Source: Amphritea atlantica (lineage in GTDB: Bacteria > Pseudomonadota > Gammaproteobacteria > Pseudomonadales > Balneatricaceae). Taken from it: a stretch of 64,000 nucleotides of DNA. Below, piece by piece: positions 23,694 through 31,173 of the stretch; position 1 is the stretch's first letter; the number at the start of each line of letters is the position of its first letter. The notes under the pieces are model-generated. The model saw only the letters and a program-made list of their open reading frames with translations. It had not been told where the DNA came from and did not search any database. Position numbers and translations under genes: made by a program. The DNA lies in the NCBI RefSeq assembly GCF_900111095.1, contig NZ_FOGB01000004.1, positions 41,873-105,872 on the forward strand, read 5' to 3'.

Positions 23694-23897
23694 ATGTTAA
23701 ATCGAATGGGTTTGATTAACGCGTTGATGTCGATGGGTGTGCCTGCGCGGATGATTGATGGTGGTCAGTCTTTGCATGTGGGTCGTGGCAATCGCATTGC
23801 TAAAAAAACACCTACCCGCGCCCGCGAGTGTGCCCGCCGTCGTCGGCAGATGGCCAGCGGTATGCTAAATCCTGAATCCTGCGGGGTTGCTGTATGA
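23694..23897 (+). CDS. small arginine-rich head-module protein, 67 aa
   Basis: It begins MLNRMGLINALMSMGVPARM and has a basic middle (KKTPTRARECARRRRQMASG). It overlaps the protease gene by four bases. Lambda has no counterpart at this position. A role in prohead assembly is only suggested by position. Confidence 0.6.
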   Translation: MLNRMGLINALMSMGVPARMIDGGQSLHVGRGNRIAKKTPTRARECARRRRQMASGMLNPESCGVAV

Positions 23898-25246
23898 ATA
23901 ATATGGCACACATTGCCAGCCGGGTGTTGAACACGCCGCTGCTACTGGAGCCAGGTTATGCCCGCACTTTCTTTAGTGCGCTGGCGCCTCGCTTGGGTAT
24001 TTTTGAGTTGCAGGATAATGAGGGCGTTATTTTAACCGGTGAGAAAATGCGCCAGTCTGCGGCGGCCTGGTCGTCTGATCGGGGGCGTAACCGCCCGTAT
24101 GAGGTGGTTGATGGTGTGGCGGTGTTGCCGATATCTGGGACGCTGGCGCATAAAACCGGCAACGTTAAGCCCTATAGTGGGATGACGGGTTATGACGGCA
24201 TTATCTATCGGGCGCAAGATGCATTTTCAGACCCTGAGATAAAAGGCGTTCTGCTTGATTTAGACACGCCGGGCGGTGAGGTGTCTGGATGTTTTAACAC
24301 ATCCCGAAAACTGCGAGAGCTGGCGGACGCATCAGGTAAAAAACTATGGGCGCTCTGTTATGACATGAATTGCAGTGGAGGCATGGCATTGGCTAGTTCA
24401 GCTCACCGACGGTTGATTAATGAAACGGGCGTTGCGGGCTCGGTCGGTGTCGTGATGGCCCACGCGGATATGTCTAAAAAGCTTGCAGAGGATGGCTATA
24501 AAGTCACTCTCATCCACTCCGGTGCGCATAAGATTGATGGCAACCCCTATGAAGCGCTCGGGGCTGATGTTTTGGCGCGGTTTCAGAGCGAATCTGATGC
24601 GTTGCGCAATGAGTTTGCTGAGCTGGTGTCCGGACATATCGGCATGAGCACAGCTGAAGTATTAGCCACCGATGCCGCGACTTATCGCGGGCAAGCGGCG
24701 GTTGATGTGGGTTTCGCGGATGAGCTGGTTAACGGCATTGATGCGGTATCTGTTTTTTCTGAACATCTGTCCTCGCAGGGCAGAACAATCTCGATAGGAG
24801 CAAATATGTCTACACAAGACGTACAAACGCAGGCGCAAGTGCCTGCACAGGGCGGCCCTGCGGCGGGTGCTGATGCGCCAGCAGCGGCGGTGGTTGAGCC
24901 TGCAGCACAACCGGCGCAGCAATCGGCGGCTGAGGTCGATCAGCCAGATGCTGCTGCAACAATGCAGGCGCGCATCGCTGGCATCATGCAGTGTGATGAA
25001 GCAAAGGGCCGTGAAGCGACGGCTAATCACCTGGCGTTTAACACTAAATTGAGTGTTGAAGATGCCAAAGCGGCGCTGGCCACGGTGCCGGTGGTGGGTG
25101 CGACCGATCCGTCTGATATGAGTAATGCTCTGGCGTCAGCGATGGCGAATGAGCAGCAGCCAAATGTGGGTGCAGATCAGCAAGTGACTGAATCAGCAGG
25201 CGGTACATTGCTGGCCAGCTATGAGCGCGTAACCGGCGATAAATAA
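23894..25246 (+). CDS. head maturation protease (lambda C, S49 family)
   Basis: 450 aa. Residues about 70-290 form the ClpP/S49 fold: VLLDLDTPGGEVSGCF, a nucleophile-bearing CSGGMALASSAHRRL and the general-base lysine in HSGAHKIDGNPY. The C-terminal 146 residues are an alanine- and proline-rich scaffold, also made alone from an internal start. It matures the prohead and degrades the scaffold. Confidence 0.9.
   Translation: MNNMAHIASRVLNTPLLLEPGYARTFFSALAPRLGIFELQDNEGVILTGEKMRQSAAAWSSDRGRNRPYEVVDGVAVLPISGTLAHKTGNVKPYSGMTGYDGIIYRAQDAFSDPEIKGVLLDLDTPGGEVSGCFNTSRKLRELADASGKKLWALCYDMNCSGGMALASSAHRRLINETGVAGSVGVVMAHADMSKKLAEDGYKVTLIHSGAHKIDGNPYEALGADVLARFQSESDALRNEFAELVSGHIGMSTAEVLATDAATYRGQAAVDVGFADELVNGIDAVSVFSEHLSSQGRTISIGANMSTQDVQTQAQVPAQGGPAAGADAPAAAVVEPAAQPAQQSAAEVDQPDAAATMQARIAGIMQCDEAKGREATANHLAFNTKLSVEDAKAALATVPVVGATDPSDMSNALASAMANEQQPNVGADQQVTESAGGTLLASYERVTGDK
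24806..25246 (+). CDS. internal in-frame scaffold (Nu3-like)
   Basis: ATAGGAGCAAAT directly precedes ATG 24806, in frame with the protease and at its domain boundary. The 146-aa product starts MSTQDVQTQAQVPAQGG and ends in a helical region. This is the C/Nu3 nested arrangement of lambda. The strong ribosome site makes independent translation likely. Confidence 0.8.
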   Translation: MSTQDVQTQAQVPAQGGPAAGADAPAAAVVEPAAQPAQQSAAEVDQPDAAATMQARIAGIMQCDEAKGREATANHLAFNTKLSVEDAKAALATVPVVGATDPSDMSNALASAMANEQQPNVGADQQVTESAGGTLLASYERVTGDK

Positions 25247-25304
25247 GCGCTGATTTCTGCGCATTTTTAAGTGCGTTTAATGAACATCAAACAGGTGATG
25301 AATA

Positions 25305-25652
25305 ATGACTCTTGAAACTTATACCCCGGATACCCGGTTTGCGACCAGCGAGCCAGCTTATACCACTGAAATTACAATTGCGTCTGGTGAAGATCTGGCA
25401 GCGCTGACGCCGCTGGGCCAACTGACGGCAACCGGTGAGTTTGTTGAATGGGCGCCGGGTGCCGCTGATGGCTCTGAAGTGGCCACCCGTATGACGGTGG
25501 CAGCAGTAGATGCAACCGGTGGTGCAGTGGTCACGCAGGCTTACAAGTCCGGTTGTTTTAATACTGATCTGGTTGTCTGGGGTGCTGCCACTGCGCTGCA
25601 AAAGTCACTGGCCTTTGCTGGCACGCCGATCAGTGTGCAGACCGCTGGCTAA
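25305..25652 (+). CDS. head decoration protein (lambda D-like)
   Basis: 115 aa, close to lambda gpD (110). The pattern TRFATSEPAYTTEITIASGE, then LTATGEFVEWAPGAADGSEV and TQAYKSGCFNT, is that of trimeric D stabilisers which sit on the expanded capsid. Located between C and E. Confidence 0.87.
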   Translation: MTLETYTPDTRFATSEPAYTTEITIASGEDLAALTPLGQLTATGEFVEWAPGAADGSEVATRMTVAAVDATGGAVVTQAYKSGCFNTDLVVWGAATALQKSLAFAGTPISVQTAG

Positions 25653-25679
25653 AAAATCCGCTTAACATAAATCGAATTT

Positions 25680-25704
25680 AAGCCCTGATTTTCAGGGCTT
25701 TTTT
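25680..25704 (+). terminator. terminator between D and E
   Basis: AAGCCCTGA, loop TTT, TCAGGGCTT and a T run to 25704. It may tune the D:E ratio in a read-through operon. Confidence 0.8.
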
Positions 25705-25723
25705 GTTTCTGGAGAAACGAACA

Positions 25724-26749
25724 ATGGATACATTTGGTACAGCCGATCTGCTCGGCGTTGTAGAAAAAAAATCGAAGTTTCAGGCGTTGTTTCTGGCGCT
25801 GTTCTTCCCGCAAGTTTTTCTGTCTGAGTCTGAAGAGATTAAGCTGGATGCTCTGGATGAAAACATTGATATCGCTGTGACGGTATCGCCAGTGGTGGGC
25901 GGTAAAGTAATTGCAGATCAGGGCTATAAAACGCGGACGTTCAAAGCGGCATACGTTAAGCCAAAGCATGAAGTCGACCCGCAAAAGCTGATGAAGCGTC
26001 GGGCTGGTGAGCGGCTGAATGGTGCTTTGTCAATGGATCAGCGTCGGGAGGCGCAAATTGCTGACAATATGATCAAAGAAGATCTGGCGATTCAGCAGTA
26101 TGAGGAAAAGCAGGCGGTAGATGCAATCATTAGTGGTGGCTATACCGTCGAGGGTGAGGGTTATCCCGCGCAGCAGGTCGATTTTGGTCAGGCTGCGGCT
26201 AACAATGTGACGCTGGGTGTGGGTGAGGTGTGGACGGGTAAAGCGGTCGATAGCTATGACCCAACCGACGACATGACAACCTGGGCGGGTGAGTCTGATG
26301 GTTTGATTAACGTCGCTGTGATGGACTCAAAAACCTGGGCGCTGTTTCATGGGTTTAAAGCGGTTAAGGAAAAGCTGGATACGCGTCGCGGCAGTACCTC
26401 TATGTTGGAGACGGCCCTTAAAAATCTTGGCGAGACGGTCAGCTTTAAAGGTTGGTTTGGTGATGTGCAAATCGTGGTAACGCAACATTACTACACTGAG
26501 GGCGGTGTTAAAAAACGCTATCTGCCGGATTACTGTCTGGTGATGGGTAACACTGAAAATCAGGGTGTGCGGGCCTACGGTGCTATTAAAGATGCACATG
26601 CTGTGCGTGAAGGCATGACTATGACTGATCGTTACCCGCGCAACTGGATAACAGATGGTGACCCAGCCCGTGAGTACACCATGATTCAGTCTTCACCTCT
26701 GATGGTGCCGATGAATATTAATGACTTTGTGGTCGTTACTGTCGGTTAA
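25724..26749 (+). CDS. major capsid protein (lambda E family)
   Basis: From ATG 25724 (behind GGAG) the protein is 341 aa, the same length as lambda gpE. MDTFGTADLLGVVEKKSKFQ starts it; DPQKLMKRRAGERLNGALS and TMTDRYPRNWITDGDPARE are typical of the family. It builds the icosahedral shell. Confidence 0.92.
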   Translation: MDTFGTADLLGVVEKKSKFQALFLALFFPQVFLSESEEIKLDALDENIDIAVTVSPVVGGKVIADQGYKTRTFKAAYVKPKHEVDPQKLMKRRAGERLNGALSMDQRREAQIADNMIKEDLAIQQYEEKQAVDAIISGGYTVEGEGYPAQQVDFGQAAANNVTLGVGEVWTGKAVDSYDPTDDMTTWAGESDGLINVAVMDSKTWALFHGFKAVKEKLDTRRGSTSMLETALKNLGETVSFKGWFGDVQIVVTQHYYTEGGVKKRYLPDYCLVMGNTENQGVRAYGAIKDAHAVREGMTMTDRYPRNWITDGDPAREYTMIQSSPLMVPMNINDFVVVTVG

Positions 26750-26765
26750 TAATCTCGCTGATTAA

Positions 26766-26805
26766 ACAAAAGGCGAAGTGCACCCGCGCTTCGCCTTTAT
26801 TGTTT
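26766..26805 (+). terminator. terminator after capsid gene
   Basis: AGGCGAAG (26771-26778) pairs with CTTCGCCT (26789-26796), extended by AAACAAA on the left and a T-rich right side. Confidence 0.75.
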
Positions 26806-26838
26806 GTGTGGAATGCAACATAAAGCAGGGTAAAAAAC

Positions 26839-27198
26839 ATGTCTATGACAGTAGAAGAATTTAAAGCGCTGGACGCTGAGGCGCAGTTGGCGGCAATTGA
26901 AGCGTTGGCGGAAGAGCTTGGTATTGGGGTAGGTGATATACCTATCAATAAAGACAGTGATCTGGTCTTGCTGTATACAGATGGGCTTGAGTCGCTGGAG
27001 GCCAAGCAGGCTGCAGATGCAGATGCAAAAACAAAAGCACCCGCTGAAAAGCTGATGACTTTCACCAAAACCGTGCGCTTTGCTGACGGCAAAGACGGTA
27101 AGAAAAAGTTCTTTATGAAGAAGGGCGAAACACTGCCCGAATCTGAAGTGACTGCTGCCACCCGTAAGGCATTGAAAGCTGACGGCCATATCGAATAG
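26839..27198 (+). CDS. hypothetical head protein at FI position, 119 aa
   Basis: MSMTVEEFKALDAEAQLAAI starts the protein; a linker rich in A and K (ADADAKTKAPAEK) joins it to a basic end (FADGKDGKKKFFMKKGETL). Lambda's FI packaging factor lies here; sequence similarity is not clear enough to name it. The first ten codons are adjacent to a second ATG. Confidence 0.6.
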   Translation: MSMTVEEFKALDAEAQLAAIEALAEELGIGVGDIPINKDSDLVLLYTDGLESLEAKQAADADAKTKAPAEKLMTFTKTVRFADGKDGKKKFFMKKGETLPESEVTAATRKALKADGHIE

Positions 27199-27219
27199 CC
27201 GTTAACTAAATCGATAGCG

Positions 27220-27244
27220 AAAAGCCCCACCCGTTGGGGCTTTT
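27220..27244 (+). terminator. terminator
   Basis: AAAAGCCCCA (27220-27229), loop CCCGT, TGGGGCTTTT (27235-27244): perfect 10-bp stem with A/T flanks, usable in both directions. Confidence 0.8.
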
Positions 27245-27277
27245 ATCTCTCGGTAAACGCTCTCTGTGAGGTGTTAT

Positions 27278-27499
27278 ATGAAATATCTGATGTTGGTCTG
27301 GATGTGGCTGGCGCTGCATTGGCAGTGGGTCGCGGGGGCGTTTGTGGGTGCTGTGGTGTGTCGGTTGTTGGTTGGCTGGCTGCAACTGCATAACGTCTGG
27401 TTTTTGGTGTGGTATGCCTGGCTGTGGTGGGTGTTGGCGGTGCTGCTGGTGCTGGCGCTGGTGATGCGCTTTGTGTTTGGTGGTATCAACGTGCAATAA
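27278..27499 (+). CDS. tryptophan-rich membrane protein, 73 aa
   Basis: From ATG 27278: MKYLMLVWMWLALHWQWVAG then two long hydrophobic stretches with 13 tryptophans in all. A membrane protein in the middle of a head operon is unusual; lambda has none here. It may be a moron acting on the envelope. No family recognised. Confidence 0.55.
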   Translation: MKYLMLVWMWLALHWQWVAGAFVGAVVCRLLVGWLQLHNVWFLVWYAWLWWVLAVLLVLALVMRFVFGGINVQ

Positions 27500-27532
27500 C
27501 GGCCAGTCGGTCTGATTAATGATGAGGTTTGT

Positions 27533-27769
27533 ATGAAAATTCTGAAAGTGACGGGGGCCGGCAAACTGGCGGTGGGTGAATATACCCCGGATGACTTGAA
27601 AGCGGCGGGCATTACCCCGCGTGATTCCGCTGAGATGGTGTCCCGTGGCCGTGCTGAGTGGAGTTTCAGCAACCTGGCTGAAGATTCAAAAGCTGCGAAA
27701 AAGGCACCGGCTGAAGTCGTGCCGCGTGCGTCTGCTGTAAAAAAGACTCAGGCACCGGGTGATGAGTGA
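27533..27769 (+). CDS. small head-module protein, 78 aa
   Basis: MKILKVTGAGKLAVGEYTPD then LKAAGITPRDSAEMVSRGRA followed by a K/A-rich tail. Sits between capsid and head-tail joining genes and overlaps the latter by eight bases. No family recognised. Confidence 0.55.
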   Translation: MKILKVTGAGKLAVGEYTPDDLKAAGITPRDSAEMVSRGRAEWSFSNLAEDSKAAKKAPAEVVPRASAVKKTQAPGDE

Positions 27770-28067
27770 TTTTGATGATGCGCTGAGCGCGGCTGATGCT
27801 GATATCGCGGATGTGTTGGGTGATGCTGCCACGCTGAATGATGGTGCAGCCGATTACCCGGTGCAGGCGATTCTGGATAAAGATGTGGTTCCGTTCGGTA
27901 GTTATGGCACCGCACCAGAAACGCACATCAGCATCCCAGCGCCGCCGGTGGCGCTGGCAAATGGCTATACCGTCACGTTTACCGGTTCCGGTGAGGTGTA
28001 CACCCTGCGGGAAGAGCGCAGCAATGATGGATTTATGCCAACCTGGGCGGTCACTAAAAAAGCATAG
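27762..28067 (+). CDS. head-tail joining protein (FII-like)
   Basis: From ATG 27762: MSDFDDALSAADADIADVLG, then VPFGSYGTAPETHISIPAP and YTLREERSNDGFMPTWAVT. Length (101 aa) and the ending resemble lambda gpFII, which caps the portal-W ring and gives the tail its docking surface. Confidence 0.65.
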   Translation: MSDFDDALSAADADIADVLGDAATLNDGAADYPVQAILDKDVVPFGSYGTAPETHISIPAPPVALANGYTVTFTGSGEVYTLREERSNDGFMPTWAVTKKA

Positions 28068-28078
28068 CGGGGTGGTGT

Positions 28079-28636
28079 ATGTCGTTGATGTCGTATGACC
28101 AGCAGATTGATCAGCTGAAACGCAAGTTAAGCGCGTATAAAACGATTGAAGTGCCTCGTGCAGCATCCAGTGCGCTGAATAAAACCATCAAAGCATCAGA
28201 AACGCGCACCGTTCGTGGGGTGGCTAAAGCGATAAATGTGCCGCAAAAGTATGTCCGCAAACGGATATACATTAAACGCTCTACGGCCAGAACGCTGCAA
28301 TCTCGATTGCGGTCATATTATCGCGGCATTTCAGTGATTGATCTCAATGCAAAAGATACCGGCAAAGGTGGCTGGAGTCAGCGGAAAGGTAAAGGTGTTA
28401 AAACATCCGGAAAACGGCAGTACTCCAATGCGTTTATTGCTCGGGGGACTAACAACCAGTTGCATGTGTTTCAGCGTACCGGGACTGCGCGTTTGCCCGT
28501 CGATGTCGTGCGCATCGAGATACAGCAACATGTTGATGTCATCGCGCCAAAAGCGGCAGAACGTGAAATGCGCCAAGGGTTCGAGCGGCGTTTAATTCAT
28601 GATCTCAAGTGGCGGTTGAGTAAATACGAGGTGTGA
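28079..28636 (+). CDS. minor tail protein Z-like
   Basis: 185 aa. Early residues KLSAYKTIEVPRAASSALNK and NKTIKASETRTVRGVAKAIN then VPQKYVRKRI are shared with lambda gpZ-type tail completion proteins. It follows FII and precedes U, as in lambda. Confidence 0.82.
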   Translation: MSLMSYDQQIDQLKRKLSAYKTIEVPRAASSALNKTIKASETRTVRGVAKAINVPQKYVRKRIYIKRSTARTLQSRLRSYYRGISVIDLNAKDTGKGGWSQRKGKGVKTSGKRQYSNAFIARGTNNQLHVFQRTGTARLPVDVVRIEIQQHVDVIAPKAAEREMRQGFERRLIHDLKWRLSKYEV

Positions 28637-28642
28637 AGGGTT

Positions 28643-28846
28643 ATGAAAAAAAGCAATGTTCGAATTGTGTCTAATGGCAAGGCGAAAGGGTCTCAGGTGT
28701 TGGTTGATGGTGTTCCGCTTGATGGCGTTCAGGCAATCGCCATTCATACCATTAAGCCGGGTGGCAATGTGGTTGTTGATCTTCGTTTGAACGGCGTTGA
28801 GCTTGATGTAGTGGCTGAGGCGCGTTTGCCGGAGATTGAATCATGA
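28643..28846 (+). CDS. small tail-module protein, 67 aa
   Basis: MKKSNVRIVSNGKAKGSQVL and VVVDLRLNGVELDVVAEARL: a compact beta-rich protein between Z and U, overlapping U by four bases. No lambda counterpart; no family recognised. Confidence 0.6.
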   Translation: MKKSNVRIVSNGKAKGSQVLVDGVPLDGVQAIAIHTIKPGGNVVVDLRLNGVELDVVAEARLPEIES

Positions 28847-29217
28847 ATGCAGGTCAGCGTAAAGCAATCCGTGACCATGTAAAAAACCTGATCGGTGTTG
28901 TGCCGGGGGCAGAGGTTTTTACTTTCAAAAAAGCGAAGCTCGAAAACGACACACCCGCGATTTGTGTCTATCTCGAAGAGGGCGATGCTGATTTGCCGGG
29001 TATGAATGGGGTGCTGGCTATTCGGGTAATGCATCCGGATGAAAATGATGTTGATGATAAGCTGGATGCGTTGGGTGACATAGTACAGCAAGCGATTGAA
29101 TCAGCAGCGCAGCCTAACGAGGCTTATCAATATACTGTTGAGGTGGGTTTCGAATATGACCGCGACGGCACAGAAAGCTGGACCGGGCTTGATATTCGTT
29201 ATCTCGTAAACTACTAA
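28843..29217 (+). CDS. tail terminator (lambda U-like)
   Basis: 124 aa. IRDHVKNLIGVVPGAEVFTF then LPGMNGVLAIRVMHPDENDV and ETGLDIRYLVNY-like end agree with gpU, which forms the ring that ends tail-tube growth. Position between Z and V supports it. Confidence 0.75.
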   Translation: MNAGQRKAIRDHVKNLIGVVPGAEVFTFKKAKLENDTPAICVYLEEGDADLPGMNGVLAIRVMHPDENDVDDKLDALGDIVQQAIESAAQPNEAYQYTVEVGFEYDRDGTESWTGLDIRYLVNY

Positions 29218-29236
29218 ATTCAAATTTTAAAAAAAC

Positions 29237-29262
29237 AAGCCTCGTATCTGCGGGGCTTTTTT
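29237..29262 (+). terminator. terminator before tail tube gene
   Basis: AAGCCTCG (29237-29244), loop TATCTG, CGGGGCTT (29251-29258) with one G-T pair, then a T run. Confidence 0.75.
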
Positions 29263-29291
29263 GTGGCTTGTAAAATCAGGAGATCGGCAAC

Positions 29292-29711
29292 ATGGCTAAC
29301 AAAAATATTTCTATTCCGGCGCAGGGTTTGGTGTTTGAGATTGAGAGTCTCACTACTCCGGATACCTGGTTGCCGATTGGTGGTATTAAAACTATTAATC
29401 GTGGGGAGGTGGCACCGGGGGTTAATGATGAGTCAGTGCTGACAAGTACTTACAAAGAGAAGTCTATCAGCTTGCCGGATGCGGGTCAGTTTTCCGGCAC
29501 TCTGCAGTACAACCGGGCTGATGTGGGTCAGGCTGAAATGCACACGGCGAAGGCTACGGGCGTGGAGGCTAATTTCCGTCAGGTGCTTTCGAGTGGTGAT
29601 GTTGAGGCTTTCTCTGGGTATGTGCTGAATATGCCGTTCACTGCAAATATTGGCCAATCTCTTGAGGGGCAGTTTAGCGTTGAAATCAATGGCGAGCCGG
29701 GTTGGAGCTAA
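29292..29711 (+). CDS. major tail tube protein (V-like)
   Basis: 139 aa. Begins MANKNISIPAQGLVFEIESL and has repeated beta strands. It lacks the extra Ig-like domain of lambda gpV (246 aa) and so resembles the smaller tail tube family. It forms the tube around the tape measure. It overlaps nothing but sits two bases from the G gene. Confidence 0.75.
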   Translation: MANKNISIPAQGLVFEIESLTTPDTWLPIGGIKTINRGEVAPGVNDESVLTSTYKEKSISLPDAGQFSGTLQYNRADVGQAEMHTAKATGVEANFRQVLSSGDVEAFSGYVLNMPFTANIGQSLEGQFSVEINGEPGWS

Positions 29712-29713
29712 TT

Positions 29714-30055
29714 ATGCCTTTATTCGATCCTAAAAAAACCAGGCTGGGTAAGCCGGTTAAAAAGTCGTTTATGGGTGCAGATGTGTATATTCTCACCGGT
29801 TTGAATGCGCTGCAGGGTATTCGTTTTCATGAAGAATTAGCGGCGTTGGACGACAAGGCGGAAGACTTTAAAGTGCGTTATGATGCAGCCGTGGTTAAGC
29901 ATCGCGTTGTTAACGCGAAAGGTGAGCCGCTGTATTCAGACACGGTTGATGAGTTGGCAAAAAATCATGATTCAAAGCTGATTAGTCAGCTGTGCACAGT
30001 AGTTCTTAGTGCTATGGATGCCCCACATCAGGTGGGTGATGCGGTAAAAAACTGA
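29714..30055 (+). CDS. tail assembly chaperone G
   Basis: From ATG 29714 (behind GGAG) the protein is 113 aa: MPLFDPKKTRLGKPVKKSFM, YILTGLNALQGIRFHEELAA. It stops directly after the slippery heptamer. Chaperone G holds the tape measure before tube assembly. A fraction of ribosomes continue into T by -1 frameshift, giving a product of about 200 aa. Confidence 0.82.
   Translation: MPLFDPKKTRLGKPVKKSFMGADVYILTGLNALQGIRFHEELAALDDKAEDFKVRYDAAVVKHRVVNAKGEPLYSDTVDELAKNHDSKLISQLCTVVLSAMDAPHQVGDAVKN
30046..30052 (+). other. programmed -1 frameshift site
   Basis: A AAA AAC in the zero frame (30046-30052), followed at once by TGA. Slipping back one base gives AAA AAA, then CTG ATC GCC in the frame of the downstream extension, which stays open to 30315. 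This is the classic site type and context of lambda G-GT. Confidence 0.9.
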
Positions 30056-30315
30056 TCGCCAGCCCGGGGGTAGAATTTGCGTTCGGGCTGGCAAAAGAGT
30101 TGGGGCATCTTAATCCGTTTGAAATGTTAGAACAGATGCCTGAGATGGTATTCGATTACTGGTGTGCATATCAGCGGTTGCAAAACCCTGAATACCGTGA
30201 AGCCGCTTTATGGGATGCGATGGATGATAAAGATCGTCTTGAAGCGCAGGAGGCGGCAGTTTTAGATATTATTCGATCAGGCAAGGCGGTTGCTGAAAAG
30301 CGTGCTGGGGGTTAA
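30052..30315 (+). CDS. T extension of tail chaperone GT
   Basis: The -1 frame from 30052 encodes LIASPGVEFAFGLAKELGHL and ends VAEKRAGG, 87 residues. It has no ribosome site or suitable start of its own and is reached only by frameshift. In lambda the T part links G to the tube protein. Confidence 0.82.
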   Translation: MIASPGVEFAFGLAKELGHLNPFEMLEQMPEMVFDYWCAYQRLQNPEYREAALWDAMDDKDRLEAQEAAVLDIIRSGKAVAEKRAGG

Positions 30316-30318
30316 TCT

Positions 30319-30343
30319 CTTTTATTTTGTCATAAAATAAAAG
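30319..30343. repeat. AT-rich palindrome before moron gene
   Basis: CTTTTATTTT (30319-30328), loop GTCAT, AAAATAAAAG (30334-30343). It separates GT from the inserted gene and may act as a terminator or local control site. Confidence 0.6.
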
Positions 30344-30353
30344 GGAGTTTGAG

Positions 30354-30887
30354 GTGGTTGATGATGCGTTGGTTTTGCTTCGCGAGAAGTTGTTAGTTGC
30401 TAGTGATGCTGGTGAGATTATAACGATCGTTTATCACGGTGGTTCTAATCCAGGTGAGTCTAGAAAGGTTGCGCCTATTAAGGTGGCAATAACTGAGATG
30501 CGCGCTCGGTGTTATGAAACGGATGCTGTAAAAGTGTTTAAGTTGAATAAGATTGCTGTGCCAGATTGGGGTATTGAATCTGTTGTGCAGGTTGAGCGGC
30601 TTCCTCAGGTTGATGATGCATATGTGCAGCTAATCGTTGATAGAATATTGGCGAAAAAATATCATGTGGATTTATCTTCTGGTATATCGGTGCATGAGTT
30701 TTTTAAAAATGGTAAGCCTAGGAAGAGTGCTGTGGCTGTCTTGGCGGTGGATGACGAGGGTTACTATTCACGTCCTTTTTCTGTGCGGGGTCCTGGAGTG
30801 CTTGAAGAGAGGAGGTTTAAGGATATAAGAAAGGCTTTTCAGTTGTTTGAGGAGCAGGTTTCTTATTTGCCAGACCTGTCTGTCTGA
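30354..30887 (+). CDS. moron protein, 177 aa, WYL-like hints
   Basis: From GTG 30354 (behind GGGAG): LREKLLVASDAGEIITIVYH, GGSNPGESRKVAPIKV and MRARCYETDAVKVFKLNKIA resemble the beta-barrel of WYL domains or related ligand-binding modules; the C-terminal 90 residues are unassigned. Codon use is more AT-rich than its neighbours, in keeping with transfer. It is inserted between GT and the tape measure, where lambda has no gene. Could be a defence or regulatory cargo. Confidence 0.6.
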   Translation: MVDDALVLLREKLLVASDAGEIITIVYHGGSNPGESRKVAPIKVAITEMRARCYETDAVKVFKLNKIAVPDWGIESVVQVERLPQVDDAYVQLIVDRILAKKYHVDLSSGISVHEFFKNGKPRKSAVAVLAVDDEGYYSRPFSVRGPGVLEERRFKDIRKAFQLFEEQVSYLPDLSV

Positions 30888-30929
30888 AAATAGATTTTAA
30901 CACCGTAGCTAATCATAACGTTTTGTGGT

Positions 30930-31023
30930 TTGACTAAACCAGCTCTGCGGGGCTATAGTTCGCTAACGAGGCGTCGAAACCTCTATACAGCGGATATCCA
31001 GCCCCGTCAGCGTTGGTTTTTTT
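30930..31023 (+). ncRNA. C4-type antisense RNA and its promoter
   Basis: TTGACT (30930-30935), 18 bp and TATAGT (30954-30959) form a promoter. The RNA then has a hairpin GAGG-CGTCGAAA-CCTC (30968-30983) and ends with a weak stem and seven T (to 31023). Its segment TCGAAACCTCTATACAG (30974-30990) is complementary at 15 of 17 positions to 31111-31127, just before the Rha start. C4 RNAs of P1/P7 repress antirepressor translation in this way. The family assignment is by layout and complementarity. Confidence 0.65.
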
Positions 31024-31173
31024 GTGCCTGTTATTCCCGTAACGGGTGCTTAAGCGTTAGGCCGGGAGGGTGGTGAATATAATACCCTTGTGGAAATAAG
31101 CCCGCGGTTTCTGTATAGCCGTTTCGAACCTCCCGACACCCCTACCTTCGAAAAAACTATGCAGGAGGTCAAT

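Noticed and set aside
30100-30315. Separate 71-aa gene starting at the internal ATG 30100
   Set aside because: No ribosome site; the frame is open back to the slippery site, so this is the T part of the GT fusion.
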